Below are positions 16,490 to 25,880 of a stretch of 41,399 nt of DNA, piece after piece. Position numbers and translations under genes: made by a program. Numbering within the stretch: position 1 is the stretch's first letter; each line of letters starts with the position of its first letter. Source of the stretch: Arcobacter sp. CECT 8985 (GTDB lineage Bacteria; Campylobacterota; Campylobacteria; Campylobacterales; Arcobacteraceae); assembly GCF_004116495.1 (NCBI RefSeq), contig NZ_PDKC01000026.1, positions 1-41,399 of the forward strand, given 5' to 3'. The notes beneath the pieces were generated by a model. It saw nothing but the letters and a program-made list of their open reading frames with translations, ran no database searches and was not told where the DNA came from.

Positions 16490-17191
16490 ATGCTTAAATC
16501 TTTTATTAAGACTTGCTTTAGTGTTTCAGCGGTAGCACTATTAGCTACTGGATGTACTGCACTTAACAATAACAATACTTCTACTCCAACATTTAGTTCA
16601 ACTTCTTCAAATGCACAATATGATCCAAGTGTACAAAAAGAGAATAAAAAAGTTCAAGTAACAAAAGAGTTTTTAAAAGTTGCACAAGATAAACAATATC
16701 ATGTAACTACTCAAAATACGCTTGAGGGTACAATTGATTCATTAGCAACACAAATGATGAGAAATACAAAAGTTTCTTCTAGCAGACCAGTTTTATTTAC
16801 GTCATTTGTTAGACTTGATGATCTTAAAAAAACAACAGAATTTGGTAGAGTAATTAGTGAAAGTTTAATAAATGAACTTTCAAATAGAGGTTTTAATGTA
16901 ATTGAATTTAGAGGTCAATTAAATGTTTCTATTGATAAAAATGGTGAATATTTTATCTCAAGAGATATAAGTAAATTAAAAGACAAAATTCCTAATACTT
17001 ATGTTGTTGTTGGGACATACTCAAGACAATTTGGCAAAGTTGTATTAAATGCAAGAGTAATAGATAATATCTCTGGTAGAATTATTTCTAGTTCTAGGGC
17101 TATTTATCAACATAATAAAAGAAATGATTGTGTAATTTTTAAAGATTGTAAACCTCCAAGAACAATCAAAATTATAAAAGAGAGTAAGTAA
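16490..17191 (+). CDS. FlgO-domain lipoprotein (first of two)
   Basis: A 233-residue lipoprotein: hydrophobic signal with lipobox LATGC, acylated Cys at 22, then a Ser/Thr/Asn-rich linker. From about residue 75 to 210 the protein has the pattern of the FlgO domain (MMRNTKVSSSRPVLFTSFVRLDDLKKTTEFGRVISESL, cited by its ends), with an alternating strand region GTYSRQFGKVVLNARVID. FlgO is an outer-membrane lipoprotein of the flagellum in Vibrio; other members of the family are not flagellar. Ribosome site AAAGGGG at about 16478-16484. Nine bases separate it from a second, shorter homologue. Confidence 0.75.
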   Translation: MLKSFIKTCFSVSAVALLATGCTALNNNNTSTPTFSSTSSNAQYDPSVQKENKKVQVTKEFLKVAQDKQYHVTTQNTLEGTIDSLATQMMRNTKVSSSRPVLFTSFVRLDDLKKTTEFGRVISESLINELSNRGFNVIEFRGQLNVSIDKNGEYFISRDISKLKDKIPNTYVVVGTYSRQFGKVVLNARVIDNISGRIISSSRAIYQHNKRNDCVIFKDCKPPRTIKIIKESK

Positions 17192-17200
17192 GTATATTAG

Positions 17201-17776
17201 ATGAGTAAATTCTCTTTTAATTTAGTAAAACAAATAGTTGTTCTACTAATTTTAGCATTTAGTCTAAATTCATGCCTTTATATGAACATTGATGGTTCAA
17301 CTAGTTTTAATAGACTAGTTGACTCAATGGTTCAAAAAACAGTAAAAAAATTAAAAAAAGAGCTTTACTTAACGGATACAGTTTTAGTATCAGACTTTGT
17401 AAATATAGATAGATTAAAGAATAGATCTAAATTAGGTTTTTTATTATCTTCAACTTTGAAAGATAGATTATTAGCCAATAATATTACAGTAAAAGAAATT
17501 GAACTAAGAAAACATTTTGCCTTAGGTCCAAATGGTTTTACTGCATTAAGTAGAGATACAAATGAAATAAATTCTACAATTAATGATGCAAGATACGCTT
17601 TTGTCGGTACATATTCTATAACAACTAAAACATTGATTGTTTTTATTAAATTAATTGACTTAGAAACTGGGAATATTCTTTTATCTTCTCAAGAAAGTAC
17701 AATTGTAACTGATGAAATTTTAGACTTAGAAAGAAAAAATCAAATTGAAGATGTATATACTCCTATAGTTTTATAA
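17201..17776 (+). CDS. FlgO-domain lipoprotein (second of two)
   Basis: A 191-residue lipoprotein with lipobox SLNSC (Cys 25). It parallels the upstream protein motif by motif: VLVSDFVNIDRLKNRSKLGFLLSSTLKDRL against VLFTSFVRLDDLKKTTEFGR, then an arrangement RDTNEIN...YAFVGTYSITTKTLIVFIKLID against RDISKLK...YVVVGTYSRQFGKVVLNARVID. This shows a duplicated or paired family. The two genes are nine bases apart and presumably co-expressed. The last six bases overlap the end of the convergent recJ gene. No flagellar genes are in view, so a flagellar role is unproven. Confidence 0.72.
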   Translation: MSKFSFNLVKQIVVLLILAFSLNSCLYMNIDGSTSFNRLVDSMVQKTVKKLKKELYLTDTVLVSDFVNIDRLKNRSKLGFLLSSTLKDRLLANNITVKEIELRKHFALGPNGFTALSRDTNEINSTINDARYAFVGTYSITTKTLIVFIKLIDLETGNILLSSQESTIVTDEILDLERKNQIEDVYTPIVL

Positions 17777-19342
17777 GAGTATATCCTCTATTAAAAATTG
17801 AGCAGAAACCTCTCCTCTAAATTCATTTTTATTTATTGATACAATTAAATCAATATTTTGTATATTAATCTCTTCACTATGGTGAAATTTTAATGCTTCA
17901 AATATAAAACCATCACTATTTAATAAAAGTTTTAAATGATTTTTATCTTTACCAATAAATTGTACTTTTAAAACTTTTGCATTTGATATTTTGAATATTG
18001 GCTTTTTATTTTCAAGTCCATATGGCTCAAACTTTTCTATTATTGAAAGAAAATCTAGATCAACACTAGAAACATCAAGTTCCCCTAAACATTCATAATC
18101 AATATGCAAATCACCTTTTGGAGTATCTATTAAAAGTGAATTTATTTTCTCTTGGAATACTTCAAGATTTTCTTCTTTCATAGCAAGTCCAGCTGCATTT
18201 TTATGTCCACCAAATCCAAGAAGTAAAGAAGAACATTTTGTAATCAAAGTGTGAAGATTAATCTTGGCATTTGCTCTTGCACTACCTTTTGCAATACCAT
18301 TAGTAATAGAGAATACAAATGCAGGTTTTTTATATTTATTTGATAATTTTGAAGCAACAATGCCAATTACCCCTTCATGCCATTGCTCTCCCCAAACAAC
18401 TATAACATTATGTTCATGGATGATTTTTTGTGTTGCTTTTTTTGTAATTTCTTCTTGTAATGTTTTTCTATAGTTATTAAGTTCATCTAATAAACTTAAT
18501 GAATTTTCTGCTTCAAATTCATTTTTTGATAATAAAAAAGATAATGCAATTGAAGCATCATCCATTCTTCCTGCACTATTTATTTTAGGAGCAATCATAA
18601 AACCAATATCATCAGAAACATAGAAATTTTTTGATAATACTTCATTTAATTTTTTAAAAGCTGGTCTTTTAGATGATTTGATGCTTTTTAATCCATGTCT
18701 TACTAATGTATAGTTTAAATCAGTCATAGGCATTATATCTGCTACAATTGCAACACTTAATAAGTCAAAAAAATCAGACATATTTATATCTAAATTTAAC
18801 TCTTTTTTTATTCCTGCACATAAATACCAAGCAACTTGTGCTCCACAAATATCTTTAAATGGAAAAGTACAATCATGTTGTTTTGGATTTACAATTGCAA
18901 ATGCATGTGGTAACTCTGTACCAACTGTATGATGATCTGTGATAATTAAATCAATCCCTTTTCTTTCTAACTTCTTTGATGCTTGTATTGCACTAATTCC
19001 ATTGTCAACCGTAACCACTAGTCCACTATCGATTAAGTCTACAATTTTTTCAGATAATCCATATCCATGTTCAAACCTATTTGGAATTATATGCTTTATT
19101 TTGTATCCTACTTTATTAAAAAAATCAACCATTATTGTTGTTGATACTACACCATCAACATCATAATCACCAACTATAGTTATTTGTTCATTATTTAATA
19201 CAGCTTCTTTGATTCTTTTTACAGCTTTTGGTAAGTCTTTTAATAAAAAAGGATTAGGTATATTTGATAGCTTTGCATAAGGGTTACCCTTATGCCTTGC
19301 TAGTAGAAGTTCAAAAAGTCTATTTTTAGTAACTTTTTGCAT
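17771..19342 (-). CDS. recJ: single-stranded-DNA-specific exonuclease RecJ
   Basis: A 523-residue 5'-3' single-strand DNA exonuclease for recombination and repair. The DHH phosphoesterase motifs are present: GDYDVDGVVST (motif I), the Asp-Asn pair in VVTVDNGISA, and ITDHHT (motif III). The DHHA1 part has GFGGHKNAAGLAM, followed by a C-terminal OB-like domain. The length is close to the short RecJ forms of Campylobacterota. Its ATG overlaps the pyrG stop by one base (TAATG), so it is translationally coupled to CTP synthase. Its 3' end overlaps the opposing FlgO-like gene. Confidence 0.94.
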   Translation of the reverse strand: MQKVTKNRLFELLLARHKGNPYAKLSNIPNPFLLKDLPKAVKRIKEAVLNNEQITIVGDYDVDGVVSTTIMVDFFNKVGYKIKHIIPNRFEHGYGLSEKIVDLIDSGLVVTVDNGISAIQASKKLERKGIDLIITDHHTVGTELPHAFAIVNPKQHDCTFPFKDICGAQVAWYLCAGIKKELNLDINMSDFFDLLSVAIVADIMPMTDLNYTLVRHGLKSIKSSKRPAFKKLNEVLSKNFYVSDDIGFMIAPKINSAGRMDDASIALSFLLSKNEFEAENSLSLLDELNNYRKTLQEEITKKATQKIIHEHNVIVVWGEQWHEGVIGIVASKLSNKYKKPAFVFSITNGIAKGSARANAKINLHTLITKCSSLLLGFGGHKNAAGLAMKEENLEVFQEKINSLLIDTPKGDLHIDYECLGELDVSSVDLDFLSIIEKFEPYGLENKKPIFKISNAKVLKVQFIGKDKNHLKLLLNSDGFIFEALKFHHSEEINIQNIDLIVSINKNEFRGEVSAQFLIEDILL

Positions 19343-20958
19343 TATATATTTTTAGTTGCCTGCTCTACAAATTTTAAAATAATTGGGTTTGGAGTTTCTA
19401 AGTGAGAAGTAAATTCTGGATGGAATTGAACACCTACAAACCAAGGGTGATCTTTTATTTCAACTGCTTCAATTAGTCCATTTGATTCACCTGAAATAAT
19501 CATTCCAGCTTTTTCTAACATCTCTTTATATTTTGGATTTGCTTCATATCTATGTCTATGTCTTTCATAGTATACTTCTTCATTTCCATAAGCTTTTTTA
19601 AGATTTGTACCAGTTTTTGGTGTAAATGGATACTCGCCAAGTCTCATAGTTCCACCCATTGGTGATTCATGTGTTCTTAGTTGTTTTTCTCCACTTTGGT
19701 CAATAAATTCATCAATTAAGTAAATTACTGGATCTTTTGCTTCTGGATTAAACTCTACTGAGTTTGCTTCTTCTAATCCTAAAACATTTCTACAATACTC
19801 AACGATTGAAAGTTGCATACCTAAACAAATACCTAAATAAGGAACTTTATTCTCTCTTGCATATTTAATTGCATCAAGTTTCCCAAGAACTCCTCTATGC
19901 CCAAATCCACCTGCTACTAAAATTGCATCAGAGTTTCCAATTACTTCATAAGCGCCAACATCTTCAATTCTTTCACTATCGCACCAGTTAATATTTATTT
20001 TAGTATTTAAATGTGCTCCAGCATGAGTTAATGCTTCAGTTAATGATTTATAAGACTCTTTTAAATCAAGATATTTCCCTACAAATGCAATATTAACTTC
20101 ATTTTGAGGTAGAATAATATGTTTTACTAAAGTACTCCATTTTTCCATGTTAGGTTTTAATTTTATATTAAAGTGATTTGAAACAGGATTTAAAATACCT
20201 TCTTTAATAAAATTTAATGGTACTTGATAAATTGATGCGGCATCGCCACACTCAATTACTCCATCATATTCAATATCACAAGACATTGCAAGTTTTCTTT
20301 TTAAATCTTTTGGAAGAGGTTGCTCTGTTCTACAAACTAACATATGAGGAGTAATACCAATTCTTCTTAACTCTTGTACTGAGTGTTGAGAAGGTTTTGT
20401 TTTTAATTCTCCAGCTGCAGCAATATAAGGAATAAGTGTTACATGTATGTTCATAGTATTTGTTTTTGGCAGTTCATGTCTTATTTCTCTAATTGCTTCC
20501 ATAAATGGTAAACCTTCGATGTCACCAACTGTTCCACCTAATTCAACAATTAAAAAATCATAACCTTCACTTGCACTTATAATTCTATTTTTAATTTCAT
20601 CTACTACATGTGGGATTACTTGGATTGTTTTACCTAAGTAACCACCTTCTCTTTCTCTTTTTATTACTGATTGGTAAACTTGACCTGTAGTAAAGTTGTT
20701 TTTTGCACTTAAAGTTGCATCTATAAATCTTTCGTAATGTCCTATATCAAGGTCTGTCTCTGCACCGTCTGCTGTTACAAAAACTTCTCCATGTTCTAAA
20801 GGACTCATTGTTCCTGGGTCAACATTTAAGTAAGGGTCAATTTTAAGCATACTTACTTTGAGGCCAGACTGTTTTAATATTGTTGCAATTGAAGCTGAAG
20901 TAATTCCTTTTCCTAAAGAACTTAGAACTCCACCCGTTACAAAAATGAATTTTGTCAT
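19342..20958 (-). CDS. pyrG: CTP synthase
   Basis: A 538-residue enzyme that aminates UTP to CTP with glutamine and ATP. The N-terminal synthetase domain begins [18 protein letters not shown], with the P-loop, and carries [11 protein letters not shown]. The class I glutaminase domain has the nucleophile Cys in GICLGMQ and the His/Glu pair in FHPEF. The frame opens four codons earlier at 20970, but the ATG at 20958 has GGAG six bases upstream and matches the family start. It precedes recJ with a one-base overlap. Confidence 0.96.
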   Translation of the reverse strand: MTKFIFVTGGVLSSLGKGITSASIATILKQSGLKVSMLKIDPYLNVDPGTMSPLEHGEVFVTADGAETDLDIGHYERFIDATLSAKNNFTTGQVYQSVIKREREGGYLGKTIQVIPHVVDEIKNRIISASEGYDFLIVELGGTVGDIEGLPFMEAIREIRHELPKTNTMNIHVTLIPYIAAAGELKTKPSQHSVQELRRIGITPHMLVCRTEQPLPKDLKRKLAMSCDIEYDGVIECGDAASIYQVPLNFIKEGILNPVSNHFNIKLKPNMEKWSTLVKHIILPQNEVNIAFVGKYLDLKESYKSLTEALTHAGAHLNTKININWCDSERIEDVGAYEVIGNSDAILVAGGFGHRGVLGKLDAIKYARENKVPYLGICLGMQLSIVEYCRNVLGLEEANSVEFNPEAKDPVIYLIDEFIDQSGEKQLRTHESPMGGTMRLGEYPFTPKTGTNLKKAYGNEEVYYERHRHRYEANPKYKEMLEKAGMIISGESNGLIEAVEIKDHPWFVGVQFHPEFTSHLETPNPIILKFVEQATKNI

Positions 20959-21030
20959 TAATAACTCCATAAAAATTGATAATAATAATTTCGCGATTAT
21001 ATCGCAGATTGAATTAAGAAGAAGTTAAGC

Positions 21031-21052
21031 AAAAGAGGATTTAACCTCTTTT
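21031..21052 (-). terminator. intrinsic terminator after ccoG
   Basis: AAAAGAGG (21031-21038) and CCTCTTTT (21045-21052) form an 8-bp stem four bases past the ccoG stop codon. On the minus strand the arm ends in TTTT. It separates ccoG from the downstream pyrG promoter region. Confidence 0.65.
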
Positions 21053-21056
21053 ACAA

Positions 21057-22439
21057 TTATTTTAGTTTGTCAGCTCTTGGGTATACAAATACCGCTTTTC
21101 TTAATACACTAATTTTAGGATCATCAACAGCATAAGCTCTGATTGTAAGTGTAATAGGAGTGTCTTTTGTATTATCATTTACTAATTGTTTTGTAGTACT
21201 TAATATAACTACTTTTTTTCTCATTCTATGAGGTGATAATAAGAAAGGGTTAAATCTTTCAATTTTAATATCTTTATTATCAACAATTTCTAAATTATAT
21301 TTGTGTTTTTTAGAATCAGTATTTTGGAAAAGGAATAAATAGTTATTTGATACTTTATTGTTATCTTCAATTTTGTATAGTTCAGTTGTTTTATTTACAT
21401 TTAACAACATATGCTCTTTTTCTCCACCCATTACAAATAGTAAACTTAAAACTATTAATAATGCAACAAAATACATAATTGTAGATCTTCTGAAAAATTT
21501 AGTCTTTTTATTATATTCAATTTCATTTGTACTTGACCATTGAACTAAAGAAGGTTTACCAAGTTTACCCATTACTGTTGTACATGCATCAACACACTCT
21601 AAACAGTTAATACATTCAAGTTGTAATCCCTTTCTAATATCAATATGAGTAGGGCATACAGTAACACATGATTCACATGTTGTACATTCATCTTGCTCAT
21701 TTGGTAAATCTTTTTGTTTGAAAATTATCTTCTCTTTATTTTCATTGTAGATATTACCTCCTCTATTTGTAGAGTAGATAGCTTGTAATGTATTGTTATC
21801 ATATAAAACTGATTGAACTCTTGAATAAGGACAAATATATGCACAGAAATCTTCTTTTAAGAAAATTGTATCATATACAATAAATGCAGCAATTGATAGT
21901 ACAAATCCAATTAAAAACATATGTTCTGTTGGATCTTGTAAATAAGCAAAGAAATCTTCTGGTGGAATAAAATACCACATAAAATCAGATGCTGCAACAA
22001 TAGCAATTAGCGACCATAAAATTATAGCAATAACTCTTTTTGTAGCATTTTCTGGTTTTTTCCAGTCAGGTTCTTTTTGTTTATTTTTTATTCTTCTTAG
22101 TTTTAAAAGTTTTGTTTCTATTAAATCTCTATATATAACTCTAAATATAGTTTGAGGACATGTCCACCCACACCATGCTCTACCTCCAATTGCAGTAACT
22201 GCAAAAATACCTAAAAATAGAAGCATTAATAAAAAAGGCATAAGATAAAGTTCTTGCATATCAAATGCAACACCCATCAAATGAAGTTGTTTTTTATCAA
22301 ATGATAGTAAAAATATATGGTTATCATTGATTCTAATGAAAGGTAAAGATAGTCCTACAATAGTAGCTAAAATATATGCGTAGTATCTTTTAATTCTAAA
22401 AGGAGTTTTTTTTAGAAACTCATTCTTTTTTTCACTCAT
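21057..22439 (-). CDS. ccoG: cytochrome c oxidase accessory protein CcoG (FixG/RdxA)
   Basis: A 460-residue membrane protein needed to assemble cbb3-type cytochrome c oxidase, where it reduces Cu(II) to Cu(I) for the catalytic subunit. It has about five membrane spans: the first near 17-34, a second before GRAWCGWTCPQ, others in the middle, and one at about 318-335. DFCAYICPYSRVQ and two ferredoxin-type clusters (CTTCESCVTVCP and CINCLECVDAC) follow. The C-terminal third is a periplasmic Ig-like domain. It is a single gene, away from any ccoNOPQ cluster in this window. Its copper chemistry complements the CopA operon but no regulatory link is visible. Confidence 0.93.
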   Translation of the reverse strand: MSEKKNEFLKKTPFRIKRYYAYILATIVGLSLPFIRINDNHIFLLSFDKKQLHLMGVAFDMQELYLMPFLLMLLFLGIFAVTAIGGRAWCGWTCPQTIFRVIYRDLIETKLLKLRRIKNKQKEPDWKKPENATKRVIAIILWSLIAIVAASDFMWYFIPPEDFFAYLQDPTEHMFLIGFVLSIAAFIVYDTIFLKEDFCAYICPYSRVQSVLYDNNTLQAIYSTNRGGNIYNENKEKIIFKQKDLPNEQDECTTCESCVTVCPTHIDIRKGLQLECINCLECVDACTTVMGKLGKPSLVQWSSTNEIEYNKKTKFFRRSTIMYFVALLIVLSLLFVMGGEKEHMLLNVNKTTELYKIEDNNKVSNNYLFLFQNTDSKKHKYNLEIVDNKDIKIERFNPFLLSPHRMRKKVVILSTTKQLVNDNTKDTPITLTIRAYAVDDPKISVLRKAVFVYPRADKLK

Positions 22440-22537
22440 ATTCTTCCTTTGTTAAATAATAACTGAATTGTTACAATTATTGTATATAAATTCGCCTTAT
22501 ATTAAACATAAACAAATATAAGTACAACTTATATATA

Positions 22538-22567
22538 AAATATTAATTTTTAGAATTATTAATATTT
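22538..22567 (-). terminator. AT-only hairpin at the end of the TetR gene
   Basis: AAATATTAAT (22538-22547) and ATTAATATTT (22558-22567) are perfect complements with a 10-base loop, followed on the minus strand by TTTTATATA. The stem contains no G-C pair, so it is weak, but its place at the stop codon of the regulator fits a terminator. Confidence 0.35.
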
Positions 22568-23174
22568 ATTTCCCATACATAGTCTTTATCATCTTAATTG
22601 CAGTAAAAATAACTTTTTCATTTTCTTGGTTATTAAGTTTATTTGATCCATAAAGTTGAGGGAAAAATACAAATGATTTTATTAGACCTATAAATTGTCT
22701 TGAAACAAAACAACTTGAATCAAAGTTAAGTTTATTGTCTTTTTTTGCATCTTCAAACCATTGTACAGCCATGAGATAAAAATCATCATTCATATTTTCT
22801 AAAACTTTTAAGCCAATTTTATTTTTTTGAATCATAACTACAGTGACAAGTTCTATTAATATAATATTTTGTTCATCTGATAAAAAATCAATTTCTTTTC
22901 TTGCAATATCATAAAGCTGTTCATCTATAGATTTATCTTTATTATACGGGTATTGAAAACATTCATTAACTCTTTGTTTTAAAATATTAAAAATACTTAA
23001 AAACAACTCTTCTTTATTTTTAAAGTGTTTATATACTGTAGCTTTTGATACATTTGCTTCTTTTGAAATTGTATCCATGCTAGAGCCTTCAAACCCTTTT
23101 TCATAAAATTGTTGGATTGCAGCTTTTAATATTGATTTTCGTTTTTCTTCATTTAATGGTCTTTTTTTTCGCAT
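22566..23174 (-). CDS. TetR-family transcriptional repressor
   Basis: A 202-residue regulator with the typical N-terminal helix-turn-helix (ILKAAIQQFYEKGFEG at about 15-30, then SKEANVSKATVYKHFKNKEELF) and a divergent helical ligand domain. It is transcribed away from the molybdenum hydroxylase genes, and a perfect 14-bp-arm palindrome lies between them. It therefore most likely represses itself and the hydroxylase operon, released by a small molecule related to the enzyme's substrate (inference). No strong ribosome site precedes the ATG, so expression is likely low. Confidence 0.88.
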   Translation of the reverse strand: MRKKRPLNEEKRKSILKAAIQQFYEKGFEGSSMDTISKEANVSKATVYKHFKNKEELFLSIFNILKQRVNECFQYPYNKDKSIDEQLYDIARKEIDFLSDEQNIILIELVTVVMIQKNKIGLKVLENMNDDFYLMAVQWFEDAKKDNKLNFDSSCFVSRQFIGLIKSFVFFPQLYGSNKLNNQENEKVIFTAIKMIKTMYGK

Positions 23175-23207
23175 AAGATTATTTTAACAAATTAAACATT
23201 AATAATG

Positions 23208-23239
23208 ATATAAACTAAACTATGCAGTTTAGTTTATAT
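23208..23239. promoter_or_regulatory. TetR operator palindrome in the divergent promoter region
   Basis: ATATAAACTAAACT (23208-23221) and its exact complement AGTTTAGTTTATAT (23226-23239) are separated by ATGC. An additional half-site, ACTAAACT, recurs at 23252-23259, closer to the hydroxylase genes. Size, symmetry and position between a tetR gene and its divergent target fit a TetR-family operator. Confidence 0.75.
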
Positions 23240-23284
23240 TAAGATTTTTTTACTAAACTAAAATAAACAACACAAAGGAATAAA

Positions 23285-23740
23285 ATGTCTTTTAAAATAA
23301 AAATAAATGATAAAAATTATAATTTAGATATTAATCCAGATACACCATTACTTTGGGTTTTAAGAGATCACTTAAATCTTACAGGTACAAAATTTGGATG
23401 CGGAGTAGGACAATGTGGAGCCTGTACTGTGCTTTTAGATGATGAAGCCGTACGTGCCTGTCAAACTCCTATTAGTACAGTAGGTAATAAAAAAATAACA
23501 ACAATAGAAACAAAAACAGATAAAACTGTACAAAAATTACAAAAATTTTGGGTAAAACAGGATGTTGTTCAATGTGGATATTGTCAATCAGGACAAATTA
23601 TGAATGCAGCAAGTCTTGTTAAAACAAATCCAAAGCCAAGTGAAGAAGAGATAATAAAAGCTATGGATGGTAATATCTGTAGATGTGGAACTTATAATAA
23701 AATAAAAACAGCAATAAAAGCTGCGACAGCGGAGGTGTAA
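23285..23740 (+). CDS. iorA: molybdenum hydroxylase [2Fe-2S] subunit, IorA-like
   Basis: A 151-residue iron-sulfur subunit of the xanthine dehydrogenase/isoquinoline oxidoreductase superfamily. The N-terminal plant-type ferredoxin domain has C39, C44, C47 (GCGVGQCGAC) and C59. The helical domain holds the second cluster with C97, C100 (QCGYC), C132 and C134 (CRC). It passes electrons from the molybdenum site. Start ATG with AAAGGAA upstream. One base separates its stop from the catalytic subunit gene. There is no FAD subunit gene, as in Ior-type enzymes, so another acceptor such as a cytochrome c is expected. Confidence 0.9.
   Translation: MSFKIKINDKNYNLDINPDTPLLWVLRDHLNLTGTKFGCGVGQCGACTVLLDDEAVRACQTPISTVGNKKITTIETKTDKTVQKLQKFWVKQDVVQCGYCQSGQIMNAASLVKTNPKPSEEEIIKAMDGNICRCGTYNKIKTAIKAATAEV
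23731..23737 (+). promoter_or_regulatory. consensus Shine-Dalgarno site for the large subunit
   Basis: GGAGGTG at 23731-23737 lies inside the last codons of the small-subunit gene, five bases before the ATG at 23742. It is a near-complete match to the anti-Shine-Dalgarno sequence, stronger than most sites in this AT-rich window. It would keep translation of the large subunit high. Confidence 0.6.
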
Positions 23741-23741
23741 G

Positions 23742-25877
23742 ATGAAAAGAAGAGATTTTTTAAAAACAACTACAGCTGTAAGTGCAGCATATGTTATTGG
23801 ATTTTATATTCCAACTAAATCAAGAGCTAGTGAAACTAAAAAAGATGAAAAAGCATTACAACCAAATGCTTTTGTTGAAATAACACCAGATAATAATATT
23901 AACTTTATTGTTGGACAAGTTGAGATGGGGCAAGGTACATATACAACATTGGCTATGTGTATAGCAGAAGAGTTAAATGTTGATTGGAAAAATATCAATA
24001 TTGTACCTGCAAAAATAGCACCAGTATATTATAGTGTTTTTGGTCCATTGATGATAACAGGTGGTTCTTCTTCTGTATTTAGTAAACAATTAGAAATGAG
24101 AAAAATAGGAGCAGCAGTTAATGAGATGTTAATCAAAGCAGCTGCTAAAAAATGGAAAGTAAGAGCTTATGATGTTTATACAAAAGACTCAAAAGTATTT
24201 AATAAAAAGACAAAAGAGAGTTTTAAATTTGGTGATTTAGTAAGTGATTTATCAACTATGAAAGTTCCTACTAATCCTAAAATAAAAGAGTTAAAAGATT
24301 GTAAGTTTGTTGGAAAACCACACTCTAGACATCCAAAAGAGATGTGGGAAAAAGTTACTGGAAAAGCAGAGTTTGGGATAGATGTAAGAGTTCCAAATAT
24401 GAAATATGCAGCAGTTTACCATCCAACTATTTTTGGAGCAAAGGTTAAAAGTTATGATGCAAGTAAAGCTTTAAAAAAAGATGGTGTTATAAAAGTAAAA
24501 CAAATCCCTTCAGGAATTGCTGTTATTGCTGAGCATTGGTGGATAGCAAAAGAGGCATTATTAGACATTGATGTTGTTTGGGATAAAGATGAGTTTAAAA
24601 ATACAAGTGATAAACAGTTAAATACACAATATTCAAAAGCAATGGAAAAAGATGGTGCTTCAATGAGAAAAGATGGAGATTCAAAAAAAGCTTTTGAAAC
24701 TGCAGATAAAACAATTGAAGCTGAGTATGATTTTCCATTTTTAGCACATGCTCCAATGGAACCATTAGGAGTAGTAGTTCACCATGAGAAAAATAAAGCA
24801 ACAGTTTGGTCATCATCTCAATCACAAACTATGGCTTTAAAAGCTATATCAAAAGTATTAGGTGTAAAAGGTGAAAATATTACATATAATACTCCTTATT
24901 TAGGTGGTGCATTTGGAAGAAGAGGGACAATTAACCTTGATTTTATTTTAGATGGAGCTTATGTTTCAAAAGATGAAGATTTTCCAATTATGACTTTATG
25001 GACAAGAGAAGATGATATCAAAATGGGTAACTATAGACCAAAATATAAAAATAAAGTAAAAGTTGCTTTAGATAAACATGGTGATATTACTGCATTTGAT
25101 GCAAAAGTAGCTTCACAATCTATTTTTAAAGGTTCTCCTTTTGCAGCCTTTGGATTTAAAAATGGTGTAGATGGAGCTCAAAAAGAAGGATTGGTAGATC
25201 ATCCTTATGATATAGATAGTCATGATATGCAAGCATTTACGATGGATTCAGAAATACCAGTATTATGGTGGAGATCAGTTGGTCATACACAAAGTGCACC
25301 AACAGTTGAAGGTATAGTTGATGAAGCAGCATTTGCAGCTGGTGTTGACCCTATTGAATATAGAATAAATATGTTAAAAGACCATAGATTTATAACAATA
25401 CTAAAAGATGTGGCTAAAAAAGCAAATTGGGAAAATAGAAAAAAAGAGAAAAATGTTGGTTATGGTGTGGCTATTCATGAATCATTTGGAACAATCTGCG
25501 CTCAAATTGCAAAGGTGAGAGTTACAAAAGATGATTTCAAAGTAGAAAAAGTATGGGCAAGTGTTGATTGTGGATTTGCATTTAATCCACAAAATGTGAA
25601 AAACCAAATAGCAGGTTCTATTAACTTTGGTATTGCAGCACTTAAATATAGTGAAATAACGATAAATAATGGTGAAGCTACACAGAATAACTTTTATGAT
25701 TATAAAGTAAGTAGAATTTCAGATGCTCCAGAAATAGAAATAAACATCATAAATTCAGGAGAAAAAATAGGTGGTATAGGAGAACCAGGTGTACCTCCAA
25801 TCTTAGCAGCAGTGCCAAATGCACTATTTGATGCTACTGGAAAAAGATATCACTCAATGCCTATTAAAATAGGTTAA
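23742..25877 (+). CDS. iorB: Tat-exported molybdenum hydroxylase large subunit, IorB-like
   Basis: The 711-residue catalytic subunit binds the molybdenum cofactor. It begins with a twin-arginine signal (MKRRDFLK, hydrophobic to about 25), so the folded complex is probably exported to the periplasm together with the small subunit. Cofactor-binding stretches are GQVEMGQGTYTTLA (near 63-77), GGAFGRRG and the catalytic glutamate E681 in GGIGEPGVPP. LWWRSVGHTQSAPTVEG matches the IorB branch rather than xanthine dehydrogenase. It lacks the insertions of xanthine dehydrogenases. Substrates of the branch include isoquinoline and aldehydes, and the true one here is unknown. The following genes supply cofactor maturation. 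Confidence 0.88.
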   Translation: MKRRDFLKTTTAVSAAYVIGFYIPTKSRASETKKDEKALQPNAFVEITPDNNINFIVGQVEMGQGTYTTLAMCIAEELNVDWKNINIVPAKIAPVYYSVFGPLMITGGSSSVFSKQLEMRKIGAAVNEMLIKAAAKKWKVRAYDVYTKDSKVFNKKTKESFKFGDLVSDLSTMKVPTNPKIKELKDCKFVGKPHSRHPKEMWEKVTGKAEFGIDVRVPNMKYAAVYHPTIFGAKVKSYDASKALKKDGVIKVKQIPSGIAVIAEHWWIAKEALLDIDVVWDKDEFKNTSDKQLNTQYSKAMEKDGASMRKDGDSKKAFETADKTIEAEYDFPFLAHAPMEPLGVVVHHEKNKATVWSSSQSQTMALKAISKVLGVKGENITYNTPYLGGAFGRRGTINLDFILDGAYVSKDEDFPIMTLWTREDDIKMGNYRPKYKNKVKVALDKHGDITAFDAKVASQSIFKGSPFAAFGFKNGVDGAQKEGLVDHPYDIDSHDMQAFTMDSEIPVLWWRSVGHTQSAPTVEGIVDEAAFAAGVDPIEYRINMLKDHRFITILKDVAKKANWENRKKEKNVGYGVAIHESFGTICAQIAKVRVTKDDFKVEKVWASVDCGFAFNPQNVKNQIAGSINFGIAALKYSEITINNGEATQNNFYDYKVSRISDAPEIEINIINSGEKIGGIGEPGVPPILAAVPNALFDATGKRYHSMPIKIG

Positions 25878-25880
25878 CAG

